Shown here piece by piece: positions 48,548 to 58,224 of a stretch of DNA of 64,000 nt. The DNA lies in assembly GCA_902767565.1 (NCBI GenBank), contig CACXHY010000001.1, positions 250,740-314,739 of the forward strand. The letters run 5' to 3'. The notes below the pieces were generated by a model. It was not told where the DNA came from. It saw only the letters and a program-made list of their open reading frames with translations, and searched no databases. Position 1 is the first letter of the stretch; every line of letters begins with the position of its first letter. The DNA is from an uncultured Eubacteriales bacterium (GTDB lineage: Bacteria > Bacillota > Clostridia > Christensenellales > Aristaeellaceae). The position numbers and the translations under genes were made by a program.

Positions 48548-49696
48548 TCAGACAATGACGACCTCTGTTCCGTCGATGGCTTCCCGGATCAGCGCCTCGC
48601 TGTCCAGGGCGTTCTCTCCCTCGACGGCCTTTTCCATCTTCGGATGGGTGGCGGGATGTTTGGGGGTGAAGACCGTGCAGCAGTCCTCAAAGGGCAGTTC
48701 CGAGGTCTCCAGCGTGCCGATCTTCCGGGCCAGATCGATGATCTCCGCCTTGTCAAAGCCGATCACGGGCCGGAACACCGGCAGATCCACCACCGCGTCG
48801 GTAACGCCCAGGGCTTCCATAGTCTGGCTGGCCACCTGCCCCACGCTTTCGCCGGTGATCAGCGCCTGCGCGCCGTTCCTGCGGCCGATGCGCTCGGCGA
48901 TGCGCATCATGTACCGCCGCATGATGAGGGTGGTGTAGTCCTCGGGGCACTTTTCGTGGATCTCCATCTGGATATGGGTGAAGGGTACCACAAAGACCTT
49001 CATGCCCCCGCAGTAACCGCCCACGATCCGCGCCAAATCCAGCACCTTTTCCTTGGCCCTGTCAGAGGTATAGGGGTAGGAATGGAAATGCACGCCCATC
49101 ACCTGCACGCCCCGTTTGGCGATCATCCAGCCCGCCACCGGGGAGTCGATGCCTCCGGACAGCAGCAGAGCCGCGCGTCCGCCCGTTCCGGTCGGCATGC
49201 CGCCCACCGCGGGCAGGACCCGGACGTAGAGATAAGCCTTGTCACGGATCTCCACATTCAGGACATGCTCCGGGTGGTGCAGGTCCACCTTCAGCGCCGG
49301 GTTGGCAGACAGCACGGCACCGCCGATCCGGGCATTGATCTCGGGGGATTCCATGGGATAGCGCTTGTCGCTGCGGCGGGCAGTCACCTTGAAGCTGCCG
49401 GACAGACCGGCGCACAGCGCGGCCGCCCTTGCCGCGATGGCCTCGAAGCTGTCCTTCTCCATCTCCACCGCGGGGCACACGCTGTGCACGCCGAAAACTT
49501 TGCAGACCCGTGCCGCACAGGCCTCCGCGTCCGTGAAGCCGGCCACCATGATCCGCCCGTCATGAAGCCAGACCTCCGCACCGTCCGCCGCAACCGCCTT
49601 TTTCACATTCTTGACCAGCGCCCGCATGAAATAGGGGCGGTTCAGGCCTTTCAGAAAGACCTCGCCGTAGCGGACGAGGATCAGTTCGCGCTCCAT
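48548..49696 (-). CDS. thiI: ThiI: tRNA 4-thiouridine / thiazole sulfurtransferase
   Basis: 382 aa. An N-terminal ferredoxin-like/THUMP domain (to about residue 165) is followed by an adenylation PP-loop SGGIDSPVAGW and GESVGQVASQTMEAL. The short form lacks the C-terminal rhodanese domain of E. coli ThiI, as in Firmicutes. It takes sulfur from a dedicated cysteine desulfurase, and one is encoded two genes upstream. Last gene of the long asp23-thiI operon, 6 nt after the acetyltransferase. Confidence 0.95.
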   Translation of the reverse strand: MERELILVRYGEVFLKGLNRPYFMRALVKNVKKAVAADGAEVWLHDGRIMVAGFTDAEACAARVCKVFGVHSVCPAVEMEKDSFEAIAARAAALCAGLSGSFKVTARRSDKRYPMESPEINARIGGAVLSANPALKVDLHHPEHVLNVEIRDKAYLYVRVLPAVGGMPTGTGGRAALLLSGGIDSPVAGWMIAKRGVQVMGVHFHSYPYTSDRAKEKVLDLARIVGGYCGGMKVFVVPFTHIQMEIHEKCPEDYTTLIMRRYMMRIAERIGRRNGAQALITGESVGQVASQTMEALGVTDAVVDLPVFRPVIGFDKAEIIDLARKIGTLETSELPFEDCCTVFTPKHPATHPKMEKAVEGENALDSEALIREAIDGTEVVIV

Positions 49697-49702
49697 CGGT
49701 TC

Positions 49703-50248
49703 TCACGCCTCCTCGGTGGGCAGGGATTTGCGCAGCACGTGCCGCTGATACCCGCCGTACTTGTTCCTGGTCAGGACGATCCGGTAACCCATGGCCTGCA
49801 GGCTTTTGACGCTGGCGGCATTGTCCGGCGATGCGGTCGCGGCCATCACCCGGATGCCGCTGCCCCGGAGTTCCTCCTCCGCCGCTGCAAGCATGCGCTT
49901 CTGCAGTCCGTTCCCCCGATGCTCCGGCAGCACGGCAGCGCATTCGACATTGCATACATAGGGCAGCATGGTCTCGGGATAGCCCAGATCATGCCCCAGG
50001 TTCTCTTCGGCCAGGCCGTACCGGCACACCAGCAGCATGCCGACCGGCTCGCCGTCCCCCGTTCGGGCTTCGATGCCGAAGCCGCCGTCCAGTTGATCCC
50101 GCATCCATCCGGTGTCGAGATCTTCCACCGCAAACAGTGACTTGTCATCCAGTTTTTCCCACACCAGCCGCATCAGGCCGTGCAGGCGGTCCGCCTCGGA
50201 AGCGCCGACGCGGACGATCTCATAATCCCTGTTCTGTATCTGCGTCAA
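49703..50248 (-). CDS. GNAT-family N-acetyltransferase
   Basis: 181 aa; TTG start at 50248 behind GAGGGG. Acetyl-CoA-binding motif A is VLPEHRGNGLQKRML, followed by the motif B region SPDNAASVKSLQAMGYRI. Substrate unknown. It sits between the cysteine desulfurase and thiI genes, which does not indicate a substrate. Confidence 0.88.
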   Translation of the reverse strand: MTQIQNRDYEIVRVGASEADRLHGLMRLVWEKLDDKSLFAVEDLDTGWMRDQLDGGFGIEARTGDGEPVGMLLVCRYGLAEENLGHDLGYPETMLPYVCNVECAAVLPEHRGNGLQKRMLAAAEEELRGSGIRVMAATASPDNAASVKSLQAMGYRIVLTRNKYGGYQRHVLRKSLPTEEA

Positions 50249-50302
50249 TGTGATCCCCTCATTGTGTTGATGATCGCCCGTCCTCTGCGCGCGGAAAGGC
50301 GC

Positions 50303-51454
50303 TCACCGCCGCACGTACCGGCTCAGCACCGCATAGTGCTCTGCCGCGCAGGATACGGCGTGATCGATCTCTTCCTCCGTGGTGTACGGACAAAGGCTGA
50401 AGCGCAGCGCGCAATCCGCCCGGGCGGCATTGACGCCCATGGCGGACAGCACCGGGGAAAGGCGCTGCTTGTGGCTCGCGCAGGCCGATCCCGCGCTGAC
50501 ATACACGCCGTCTCCCTCCAGCGCGAAAAGCATGGTCTGGGAGCGCACCGGCTGCAGACTCACATTCAGGATATGCGGAGCGCAGGCGGGGCTGTCGAGG
50601 CTCGGCCCGTTGATGACGGCCCCGGGGACGGAACCGGCCAGTCCTTCCCACAAGCGCCTCTTCAGACGCATCATGCGCTGCGCCGCGTCCGCCGGAAAAC
50701 TCTCCACCGCCGCGCCGAGCATGGCAATGCCCAGGGTGTTCTCGGTACCGGAGCGCAGGTTCTCCTCCTGTCCCCCGCCGAAAACAAGCGGGTTCAGTCG
50801 GCAGTCCCTGCGCACGATCAGTCCGCCGATGCCCTTGCATGCATGGAGCTTGTGCCCGCTGAAAGCCAGGGACTGGATGCCGAGGCGGTTGAAAGCGATC
50901 GGCACCCGGAGGAAGCCCTGCACGGCGTCCACATGGATCGCCGCTCTCGGGCACAGACGGTCCCGGAGCGCGGCGATCCCGGCGATCGGCTGAACGGCGC
51001 CCACCTCATTGTTGACCTGCATGACGCAGATCATTCGCACATCGTCCCGCAGCATCGCCTGCAGCCGCTGCAGATCCGCCACGCCCTCGCGGTCCACGGG
51101 GATCGTCTCGGTGGTGTGGCCCATGCGCAGCAGTTCCGCCTCGCATGCCGAGACCGCCGGGTGTTCGGTCTGCAGCATCAGCACGCGGCCGGGCTGCCGG
51201 ACCGTGCGCATGAAGCCCAGGATCGCCAGGTTGTCGGCTTCGGTCCCGCTGCCGGTGAAAACCAGGCGCTGGCCCTCCGCCCCGGCCTTTTGCAGACACA
51301 GCGTCCGCACGGCGTTCATGCGCTTCTGGGCGTCCAGAGCGGGGCGGTAGAGAGCGGAGGGATTGTGCCAGCCCTCCCGAAGACAGATCTCCGCGGCGCT
51401 GATCGCGGCCTCGGAGGGGCGGGTGGTGGCACTGTTGTCCAGATATGCTTCCAT
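50303..51454 (-). CDS. Cysteine desulfurase, NifS/IscS-like
   Basis: 383 aa, PLP aminotransferase fold. N-terminal YLDNSATTRPS, PLP Lys in SGHKLHACKG, FGGGQEENLRSGTENT, and the catalytic Cys in SAGSACASHK. It supplies persulfide sulfur; linkage to thiI suggests it feeds 4-thiouridine synthesis, as the NifZ-ThiI pair does in Bacillus. Start ATG 51454, 7 nt after the membrane-protein gene. Confidence 0.93.
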   Translation of the reverse strand: MEAYLDNSATTRPSEAAISAAEICLREGWHNPSALYRPALDAQKRMNAVRTLCLQKAGAEGQRLVFTGSGTEADNLAILGFMRTVRQPGRVLMLQTEHPAVSACEAELLRMGHTTETIPVDREGVADLQRLQAMLRDDVRMICVMQVNNEVGAVQPIAGIAALRDRLCPRAAIHVDAVQGFLRVPIAFNRLGIQSLAFSGHKLHACKGIGGLIVRRDCRLNPLVFGGGQEENLRSGTENTLGIAMLGAAVESFPADAAQRMMRLKRRLWEGLAGSVPGAVINGPSLDSPACAPHILNVSLQPVRSQTMLFALEGDGVYVSAGSACASHKQRLSPVLSAMGVNAARADCALRFSLCPYTTEEEIDHAVSCAAEHYAVLSRYVRR

Positions 51455-51461
51455 GCAGCGA

Positions 51462-52004
51462 TCACTCCTGATAGGCCCCGTGCTGGAGATACATCCGGAT
51501 GGCCTCCGTCAGCTCCTCGCTGGGTTCCATCACGATCATGCGCTTGCTGCCGTTCTTCTGGAAATAGAAGTAGTGCAGATTCGCCTCCCGGTTCAGGAAC
51601 CAGCGATCGATGCGGATCCCCTGCATGGACGCATAGCGTTTGAAGGCCTGACCGTTGACCGGCCCGAAGGCGTCCACCGTGCGCACGTTCAGGGATCCGA
51701 GGGTCTTGCGGCGCTTGTTGTTGAAAACCTGCGCGAAGTCCAGGGCGCCGTTGGTGAAGGTGTATTCGTACTCCATGCGGAATCGGTCGTGATAGAAGTA
51801 GATCCCGACCGCGATGGCGGCCGCCGCCGCGCCCATCAGGATCGTCGGCAGCAGGGTGCCGCCGGCCACGGCCGCAGTGAGGCTTGCAAACTGCATCATG
51901 GCAAACAGGCCGCTCACGACGATCACCACCCAGGAAAAGTAGTAGGTGATCTCGTCAAACACGCGGTTGCGCTTGACAACGGCTTCTTCGATAAAGGAAT
52001 CCAT
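51462..52004 (-). CDS. Conserved membrane protein (DUF6106-like)
   Basis: 180 aa. Two membrane helices (about residues 24-46 and 50-70) follow a short basic N-terminus MDSFIEEAVVKRN; the C-terminal ~100 residues are cytoplasmic and PH-like in pattern (YEYTFTNGALDFAQVFNNKRRK, ... RMIVMEPSEELTEAIRMYL). Matches my memory of a clostridial DUF6106 family; function unknown. Embedded in the operon with 7- to 9-nt gaps. Confidence 0.72.
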   Translation of the reverse strand: MDSFIEEAVVKRNRVFDEITYYFSWVVIVVSGLFAMMQFASLTAAVAGGTLLPTILMGAAAAAIAVGIYFYHDRFRMEYEYTFTNGALDFAQVFNNKRRKTLGSLNVRTVDAFGPVNGQAFKRYASMQGIRIDRWFLNREANLHYFYFQKNGSKRMIVMEPSEELTEAIRMYLQHGAYQE

Positions 52005-52013
52005 AACTGCCTC

Positions 52014-52889
52014 CTATCTGGTCCTCCCCGTCAGTTCCCGGGCAAGGGCCGCAAAGAACGAAGTGTCGCGGTCCAGGGTCTCAATGGCGCGCACGGCCGC
52101 GTCAACGGCTTCCGCCGCGTCGGCCCGCGCGCCGTCCGTTCCGCGGAGCGCGACCCACGTCAGCTTGCCCTGTGCGGCATCCATGCCGGTCCGCTTACCC
52201 AGATCGGCTTCCGTTCCCTCCACGTCCAGCAGATCATCCACCATCTGAAAGGCCAGGCCGAGGTTCTGCCCGTAGCGGACAGCCGCCTCGATCTCCGCGG
52301 GTCTTGCACAGGCAAGCAGAAATCCGGCCTCCATCGGCGCGGTCAGGAGATCGGCCGTCTTGTGGGTGTGGATATAGCGCACCTTTTCCTCGGTGGGCGC
52401 CGTGCCCTCCTCCGTGACATCCACGGTCTGTCCCGCCACCATGCCGGTCACTCCGGCACGCCGGGCGATGGCTTCCGCGGCCTTCGCTCCGCGCAGCGAA
52501 TCCATCCGGCAGGCGGTGCGCAGCATCAGCTCCATGGCGGCGCTCAGCAGTCCGTCTCCCGCGAGGATGGCCACGTCCTCCCCGAAGGCCTTGTGATTGG
52601 ACGGGCGCCCGCGGCGAAGATCATCGTTGTCCATGGCGGGGAGGTCGTCATGGATCAGGCTGTAGGTGTGGATCATCTCCAGAGCGCAGGCAAAGGGCAG
52701 GGCCTCATCTTCGCTGCCGCCCATCAGATCGCACGCAGCCAGCAGCAGCACCGGCCGAAGACGCTTTCCTCCCGCCTCGAGGGAGTAGGCCATGGCTTCC
52801 CGCAGGCGGCCGGGGATCGCCCCGAGGCCTTCCAAAGACGGGATCAGCGCGCCTTCCACGCGGCGCAGGTACTCCTCATAGGTCTTCAT
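52014..52889 (-). CDS. ispA: Polyprenyl synthetase (farnesyl diphosphate synthase type)
   Basis: 291 aa. First Asp-rich motif DDLPAMD at residues 81-87 and second DDLLD; GGKRLRP at 40-46. Length and the two-residue insertion in the first motif fit bacterial FPP/GPP synthases. Provides C15 precursor for undecaprenyl phosphate. Overlaps xseB by 4 nt, the usual xseA-xseB-ispA order. Confidence 0.94.
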   Translation of the reverse strand: MKTYEEYLRRVEGALIPSLEGLGAIPGRLREAMAYSLEAGGKRLRPVLLLAACDLMGGSEDEALPFACALEMIHTYSLIHDDLPAMDNDDLRRGRPSNHKAFGEDVAILAGDGLLSAAMELMLRTACRMDSLRGAKAAEAIARRAGVTGMVAGQTVDVTEEGTAPTEEKVRYIHTHKTADLLTAPMEAGFLLACARPAEIEAAVRYGQNLGLAFQMVDDLLDVEGTEADLGKRTGMDAAQGKLTWVALRGTDGARADAAEAVDAAVRAIETLDRDTSFFAALARELTGRTR

Positions 52890-53122
52890 TCGTCCGTCTC
52901 CAGGGGCTCCTCCGCCTCCGTACCGTCCGCCTGCCGCCGCAGGATGGTCAGGCGCTGGGTGGCTTCCTCAAGCTCCTTGTCCATGGCATCCAGGGCGCGG
53001 ATGCCCTCTTCGTAGCGGCTCAGCGCTTCAGCCAGGGGCAGCTTGCCGCTCTCCAGCGCGCTGATCAGGTTCTCCACCTGGGCCAGACGTTCTTCGAATC
53101 CCGGTTCCTTTTTCTTCGGCAT
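52886..53122 (-). CDS. xseB: Exodeoxyribonuclease VII small subunit
   Basis: 78 aa. FEERLAQVENLISALESGKLPLAEALSRYEEGI is the family signature. Assembles with XseA to degrade single-stranded DNA. Start and xseA stop share one base (TGATG). Confidence 0.95.
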   Translation of the reverse strand: MPKKKEPGFEERLAQVENLISALESGKLPLAEALSRYEEGIRALDAMDKELEEATQRLTILRRQADGTEAEEPLETDE

Positions 53123-54393
53123 CAGGTTTCGGCCTCCTCTTCTCTCCGTACCTGCACGCTGCCATCGGCAAAGCGCAGGGTCATGCGCCGCGGGGCGTCC
53201 ACCGCGCTGGTCACGGGCGTATTTCCGTCCAGCACCAGGGCGTAGCCGCGGCCCAGCACCCGCAGGGGGCTGATGGCCTCCAGCCGGGTCCGCAGCCGTT
53301 CAGCGCGGCGTTCCGCGTGTTCGAGATACCCTTCCGCCGCGCGGTCCAGGGCCAGCCCGGACTCCCGGCAGATGAGCCGGCGCTCCCGCAGGATGCCGTC
53401 CATCACAGCGTCCAGCCGTACGCGGAGGCGCCCGCTTTCCGCCTGTGTGCGCTGCAGTGTTGCTTCGGGGGAACACGCCGTGATGCGCCGCCGGGTCTCG
53501 GAAAGGGTCAGCCGGTACCCGGACAGAAGCTGCCGCATGTCCTTCGTCAGCCTGTCCCGGATCATATCCAGGGCTTCCGCCGCGTCCGACCGATCCTGCA
53601 CCGCCAGCTCCGCCGCGTTGGAGGGGGTGGAAGCACGTCGGTCCGCCACAAAGTCCGCAATGGTGAAGTCCGTCTCGTGCCCCACGGCTGAGATGACCGG
53701 GATCGGGCTGGCGGCAATGGCCCGGGCCACACACTCCTCGTTGAAGCACCACAGGTCCTGCATGGAGCCGCCGCCGCGCCCGACGATCAGCAGATCCACT
53801 TCCGGGAGCGCCGCCGCCTTCGGGATGGCCGCCGCGATCTCCGGTGCAGCCGCATCGCCCTGCACATGCACGGGCACCAGCACCAGCGCCACCCCGGGAT
53901 CCCGTTCCCGGCTGATCTTATGAATGTCGTGCCAGACCGCGCCTTCGGCCGAGGTGACCACCGCGATGCGGCGGGGGCGCAGCGGAAGCGGGCGCTTGCG
54001 ATCCTCGTCGAACAGGCCTTCGGCCCGCAGCTTTTCCTTCAGCTGCTCATAGCGCTCCCACAGCCGGCCCGTTCCCTCCGGACGCATCAGGTCGGCCACG
54101 AACTGGAACTGGCCGCTGCGCTCATAGATCCCCGCGGAACCGTGAAGGATCACCTGCTGACCGTTCGCGGGCACAAAGCTCATGCGCCGGGCCGCGTCCC
54201 GCCACATGACGCAGGAGATCTTCGCGTCCTCGTCCTTCAAATCAAAGTACCAGCCGGAGGGATAAGGCTTGAAACCGCTGATCTCCCCGCGGATGGACAG
54301 GCTGCGCAGGATCGGGTCCGCGCTCAGGCTGCGGCTTGCATAGCGGTTCAGCTCCGCGACGCTCAGCACCCGCGGCTCTCTCAGGCCGGTCAT
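53122..54393 (-). CDS. xseA: Exodeoxyribonuclease VII large subunit
   Basis: 423 aa. N-terminal OB fold ([33 protein letters not shown]), the catalytic domain with [31 protein letters not shown] and [23 protein letters not shown], then the coiled-coil arm and C-terminal YALV module. Overlaps folD and xseB. Confidence 0.96.
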   Translation of the reverse strand: MTGLREPRVLSVAELNRYASRSLSADPILRSLSIRGEISGFKPYPSGWYFDLKDEDAKISCVMWRDAARRMSFVPANGQQVILHGSAGIYERSGQFQFVADLMRPEGTGRLWERYEQLKEKLRAEGLFDEDRKRPLPLRPRRIAVVTSAEGAVWHDIHKISRERDPGVALVLVPVHVQGDAAAPEIAAAIPKAAALPEVDLLIVGRGGGSMQDLWCFNEECVARAIAASPIPVISAVGHETDFTIADFVADRRASTPSNAAELAVQDRSDAAEALDMIRDRLTKDMRQLLSGYRLTLSETRRRITACSPEATLQRTQAESGRLRVRLDAVMDGILRERRLICRESGLALDRAAEGYLEHAERRAERLRTRLEAISPLRVLGRGYALVLDGNTPVTSAVDAPRRMTLRFADGSVQVRREEEAET

Positions 54394-55235
54394 GCGCGCT
54401 TCTCCGCGGCTTCCAGCGTGTTCTGCAGCAGCATGGCGATGGTCATCGGGCCCACGCCTCCGGGTACGGGCGTCATGGCGGACGCCACCTCCGCGACCTC
54501 ATCATAGGCCACATCGCCGCAGACCTTGCCGTCCACCCGGTTGATGCCCACGTCCAGGACCACCGCGCCGGGCTTTACCATGTCCTTCGTCACGAAACCC
54601 GGCTTGCCCACCGCCGCCACGAGAATATCCGCCCGCCGCGTGTGGCCGGCCAGATCCCTTGTCTTTGAGTGGCAGACGGTCACCGTGCAGCCGGCGTTCA
54701 TGAGCAGCAGCGCCATGGGCTTTCCCACGATGTTGGAGCGGCCGATCACCACGGCCTCTTTGCCCGTCATCTCCACGCCCGCGCTCTCCAGGAGCCGCAT
54801 GCAGCCCTTGGGGGTGCAGGGGACTACGGTCTCCTCCCCTTCCAGGAGCTTTCCCGCGTTCAGCAGGTGGAAACCGTCGGCATCCTTCTCCGGACGGATG
54901 GCGTTCAGCGCCCGGCGCTCGTCCAGGTGCCGCGGAAGGGGCAGCTGCACCAGAATGCCGTCGATGCCATCATCCCTGTTCAGGCGCTCGATCTCGGCCT
55001 CCAGGGCCTCCTGAGAGGTATCCTCCGGCAGCCGGACGGTCTCGGAGCGCATGCCCGCCTTCTCGCAGGCCACGCCCTTGTTGCGGACATAGATCTCACT
55101 GGCCGGGTCGTTCCCCACCAGGATCACAGCCAGGCCGGGGGTCACGCCCTTCTCTTTCAGCTGCGCCACCCGGACCGCGATCTCTTCGCGCACGGCAAGC
55201 GCCACGGCTTTACCGTCGATCTTCCTGCAGGTCAT
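54390..55235 (-). CDS. folD: Bifunctional methylene-THF dehydrogenase / methenyl-THF cyclohydrolase
   Basis: 281 aa. The second of two nearby ATGs (55235) is preferred, 6 nt after [19 protein letters not shown] (with the catalytic Lys), [34 protein letters not shown] and [12 protein letters not shown] are all FolD motifs. It oxidises methylene-THF and links to formate via Fhs. The start overlaps the upstream TsaD-like gene by 26 nt. Confidence 0.96.
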   Translation of the reverse strand: MTCRKIDGKAVALAVREEIAVRVAQLKEKGVTPGLAVILVGNDPASEIYVRNKGVACEKAGMRSETVRLPEDTSQEALEAEIERLNRDDGIDGILVQLPLPRHLDERRALNAIRPEKDADGFHLLNAGKLLEGEETVVPCTPKGCMRLLESAGVEMTGKEAVVIGRSNIVGKPMALLLMNAGCTVTVCHSKTRDLAGHTRRADILVAAVGKPGFVTKDMVKPGAVVLDVGINRVDGKVCGDVAYDEVAEVASAMTPVPGGVGPMTIAMLLQNTLEAAEKRA

Positions 55236-56196
55236 GGTCATCCTCCTGTTGCTGTTTCCACTTTTCGGCACCGATCAAAGCCGTGCCGACAGCGTTGTCT
55301 CCGGAATACTCCGGCTTGCCGAAGCAGATGTGAAAACCCGGATCCGCCTTGTGAACGCGCGCCGTCAGCATCTCCCGCAGCAGGGCGGAGGAAGCCACGC
55401 CGCCTGCCACCAGCACCTGGCCGATGCCGGTGCTTTCGGCCGCTCTCAGGATCATCCGGGACATGGTGCGGGCAAGGAAGTCGTACACCTCGCGGGCGAT
55501 ATCCGCCGGCATCATGGCCTCGGCCGCGATCCAGCGCTGCACCTGCGTTTCGGCGCCGGAGAGATGGACCGTCAGTCCGCCTTTCTCCACGCTCACGGGC
55601 AGGCGCGCCTCGCTGTGTCCCCGCGCCGCCAGTTCCTCCAGATACGGTCCCGCGGGGAACGGCAGGCCCATGGCCACACCGGCGCGGTCCACCAGCTGCC
55701 CGGCATGCAGGTCCCCCGTTCCGCCCAGCAGCGTCAGTTCTTCTCCTCGCAGGGACAGGATCTCGGTGGTGCCGCCCGACAGGTGCACCGCCAGCAGGTC
55801 CCCCGGCAGGATCCCGCTGCCCGACCGGGCGGCATAGATATGTCCGCGCTGGTGGGTAGACGCAAAGCAGGGGACGCCGAGCAGCGCGGCCAGCGACCGG
55901 GCCTGGGCATCCCCCACGTGAAAGACCGGCATATAGGAATCCGCGGCGTCCCGCGGCGTACGGGAAGCGCACACGGCCACGATCTCCATGCCGCGCACCG
56001 CGGCGCTGAGTTCCTCCATCAGCCCGGGGAGCTGCCGCACATGGGCAAAGACGGCCTCGCTCTGCCGGAGCCCTCGTTCTCCCGGCCGCACGGGCAGCAG
56101 TTTGCGGCAGGAGGCGATGACCTCCCCTTCCACCGTCACCGCCGCGCAGGAGGTGGTGTAGCAGGAGGTATCCAGCCCGATGACCGCGCGGGTCAT
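55210..56196 (-). CDS. TsaD-like (peptidase M22) paralogue
   Basis: 328 aa, ASKHA fold. [18 protein letters not shown], the metal pair in [10 protein letters not shown] (HxxxH) and Asp in YSGDNAVG keep the ligands of TsaD. Clostridia carry this shorter TsaD-like protein between nusB and folD in addition to the genuine tRNA t6A enzyme; its reaction is not established. The four-nt overlap with nusB fixes its place in the operon. Confidence 0.82.
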   Translation of the reverse strand: MTRAVIGLDTSCYTTSCAAVTVEGEVIASCRKLLPVRPGERGLRQSEAVFAHVRQLPGLMEELSAAVRGMEIVAVCASRTPRDAADSYMPVFHVGDAQARSLAALLGVPCFASTHQRGHIYAARSGSGILPGDLLAVHLSGGTTEILSLRGEELTLLGGTGDLHAGQLVDRAGVAMGLPFPAGPYLEELAARGHSEARLPVSVEKGGLTVHLSGAETQVQRWIAAEAMMPADIAREVYDFLARTMSRMILRAAESTGIGQVLVAGGVASSALLREMLTARVHKADPGFHICFGKPEYSGDNAVGTALIGAEKWKQQQEDDHDLQEDRR

Positions 56197-56633
56197 GCCC
56201 CGGCTTCCTTCCGGCGCAGGATCGTACCGAGAATGCCGTTGATGAAGCGGCCGCTGCCCTCGCCCGAATACTGGTTGGCCAGTTCCACCGCTTCACTGAT
56301 GACGACGGGGCCCGGGACATCTTCCTCGTTCAGGATCTCCCATACTGCCAGGCGCATGATGGAGAGATCCACCCGCGCGATGCGGTCGATGGCCCAATTC
56401 GTGCTGGCGCCGCCGATCAGTTCGTCGATGGCCGCGCAGTCCCGCTGTACGCCGCTGACGACGCTGTCGATCCACTCCCGGTCCTTCAGGCTGGGGTCGT
56501 CGTCCCGCAAGGGGCGCTGCTCCTCGCGCATCTCGTCGTACGCCATGGTCAGCGTGTTTTCGTCCGCCAGGCCGCCCATGCAGGTCCCGTAGATCATCTG
56601 CATGGCCGCGACGCGGGCCGTTGCTCTGGACAT
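56193..56633 (-). CDS. nusB: Transcription antitermination factor NusB
   Basis: 146 aa, all-helical. SRATARVAAMQMIYGTCMGG, WIDSVVSGV, ARVDLSIMRLAVWEIL and EAVELANQYSGEGSGRFINGILGTI are the conserved NusB blocks. Binds boxA RNA with S10 in rRNA antitermination. Confidence 0.95.
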   Translation of the reverse strand: MSRATARVAAMQMIYGTCMGGLADENTLTMAYDEMREEQRPLRDDDPSLKDREWIDSVVSGVQRDCAAIDELIGGASTNWAIDRIARVDLSIMRLAVWEILNEEDVPGPVVISEAVELANQYSGEGSGRFINGILGTILRRKEAGA

Positions 56634-56657
56634 AAGGTGTGCCTCCTCAGGGTCGCG

Positions 56658-56930
56658 TCACTTGCGGGAAGGGAAGAGCTTGTTGATGCAGTTCTTCAGC
56701 CTGTCCATCTTATTGTCCACGCCGAAGAGGAAGGCGCCGATGGCAGCCATGCCCAGAATGAACACCGTTTTCCAGAATCCCAGCCACATGAACAGGCAGG
56801 CCGCGCCGATGCCGAGCACCGCGCCGAGCATCGCCCCGCGGTACTTCCGCCAGAAGGGCTTCACGCCTTCCTTCGGTTCCAGGGTCTCTTCCTGTTCTTC
56901 CACAGGGATCAGTTCCTCTGTATTCGTCAT
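56658..56930 (-). CDS. DUF2273 small membrane protein
   Basis: 90 aa. An acidic N-terminus (EELIPVEEQEETLEPKEG) precedes two membrane helices (about 30-70) and a basic C-terminus. DUF2273 proteins are encoded beside AmaP and Asp23 in Firmicutes. Overlaps amaP by 4 nt. Confidence 0.85.
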   Translation of the reverse strand: MTNTEELIPVEEQEETLEPKEGVKPFWRKYRGAMLGAVLGIGAACLFMWLGFWKTVFILGMAAIGAFLFGVDNKMDRLKNCINKLFPSRK

Positions 56931-57550
56931 GAACGATCTCCTCCGCTGCTCTGTTCGTCCGTTCCGTCCTTCTCTCCGGGCCGGATCGGTTTTTCGTGGC
57001 TCGGTACATCGGCGATCTTCGGGGCATTGCCTGTCAGATGGTCCACCCGCACGCTCACCGATTCCACTTTCAGCCCGGTGGCATCGGCTATGTGCCGGCG
57101 GATCTGCCGCTGCAGGTAATCCGCCGATACCCTCAGATCGGTCCCGCTGCGCAGATCACAGGTCACCTCCACCGATACCCCTCCGGTCCCGTCCTTCACG
57201 GAGACCCTGGGGCGCTGGAGTTCGCTGTGCTCGCGCACGCACCGGGAGGCCAGCTGCTCCACCGTGTCGATGGACACGCTCACCGAATCCGGCCCGATCT
57301 GCTGCAGAACGTAATTCTTCTTCTCGCGCTTTGCCAGCAGCGGCGCAAAGAGCAGCGCCAGCGCAAGGAGCGCCGTCAGCACCGCGCCGCACGCCGCCAG
57401 AACGATCCATCCTGCAGCGGCCTCGTCGCGAAACGACATGGCGTGTTCGGGCAGTCTCCAGCCGAAGACCCATACGCCGCACAGGGCGGCGGCCACCGCC
57501 AGCAGCAGGATCGCGCCGATGGTGCGGATCACCGATTCCCCTTTTCGCAT
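56927..57550 (-). CDS. amaP: Alkaline shock response membrane anchor protein AmaP
   Basis: 207 aa. Two N-terminal membrane helices (about residues 8-30 and 46-70) are followed by a cytoplasmic Asp23-like domain (VSIDTVEQLASRCVREH...VSVEVTCDLRSGTDL). AmaP tethers Asp23 to the membrane in Staphylococcus. The ~30-residue C-terminal tail is polar. Confidence 0.88.
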   Translation of the reverse strand: MRKGESVIRTIGAILLLAVAAALCGVWVFGWRLPEHAMSFRDEAAAGWIVLAACGAVLTALLALALLFAPLLAKREKKNYVLQQIGPDSVSVSIDTVEQLASRCVREHSELQRPRVSVKDGTGGVSVEVTCDLRSGTDLRVSADYLQRQIRRHIADATGLKVESVSVRVDHLTGNAPKIADVPSHEKPIRPGEKDGTDEQSSGGDRS

Positions 57551-57563
57551 GGGCGCGTCCTCC

Positions 57564-58037
57564 TCAGGCCTCGGCGTCGGCGGCCTGCTCCAGGCGTTTG
57601 GTGCCTTCGCTCTTCCCGGTGAGCCGCGCCTTCTGCGCGCCCTCGGTCAGGGCGGTGTTTTCCTTTTCGAAGCTGACGCCCTGCACATGCACGTCCACGC
57701 GCACCACATGCAGGCCGGTCATGGTCTCCAGGCTGCGGCGCACGTTTTCCTGCACCTCGGTGGCGACCTTCTGGATGGGACGGCCGTACTCGATGGTCAC
57801 ATAGATCTCGCAGCTGACCTCTTCCGGGCCCACCTCGACCTTGACGCCGCGGGTGACGTTCTTGTTCTTTCCGCCGCCCTTGGCGCCGGGGGTGGGCAGC
57901 ATGCCGGCAACGCCCTCCACATCGCCCACGGCCATGCCGGCGATGGTGGCGATCACCTCGTTGGCATAGGTGACGGTGGATCCGGTCTCCGCGGGATTCT
58001 CCACGGTTTTCAGTTCGTTATCCTTCTTGGCGGCCAT
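57564..58037 (-). CDS. Asp23/Gls24-family envelope stress protein
   Basis: 157 aa from ATG 58037 behind AGGAGG. ANEVIATIAGMAVGDVEGVAGM and ENVRRSLETMTGLHVVRVDVHVQGV are the family hallmarks. A peripheral cytoplasmic protein held by AmaP; important for envelope homeostasis. First gene of the 13-gene operon. Confidence 0.94.
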   Translation of the reverse strand: MAAKKDNELKTVENPAETGSTVTYANEVIATIAGMAVGDVEGVAGMLPTPGAKGGGKNKNVTRGVKVEVGPEEVSCEIYVTIEYGRPIQKVATEVQENVRRSLETMTGLHVVRVDVHVQGVSFEKENTALTEGAQKARLTGKSEGTKRLEQAADAEA

Positions 58038-58093
58038 GGGGCACCTCCTGCAATTGCATAGCAACAATAGACCCGTCACCGGGTACAGGCCAC

Positions 58094-58122
58094 AGTATAG
58101 CAGATTTTGAATGAATGCGCAA
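58094..58122 (-). promoter_or_regulatory. Promoter of the asp23-thiI operon
   Basis: Minus strand TTGCGC (58117-58122), 17 nt, TATACT (58094-58099). Confidence 0.7.
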
Positions 58123-58150
58123 CCGCGCGGACAAATTTGTTGCCGGGGGT

Positions 58151-58179
58151 TTACCTTTTCCGGCAAATCGGCTATAATC
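58151..58179 (+). promoter_or_regulatory. Promoter of the rubrerythrin gene
   Basis: TTTACC (58151-58156), 17 nt, TATAAT (58174-58179). Confidence 0.65.
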
Positions 58180-58224
58180 GTGCCAGAAAGCCGCACAGCG
58201 GCAAAAAAGGAGGATACCTGTATT

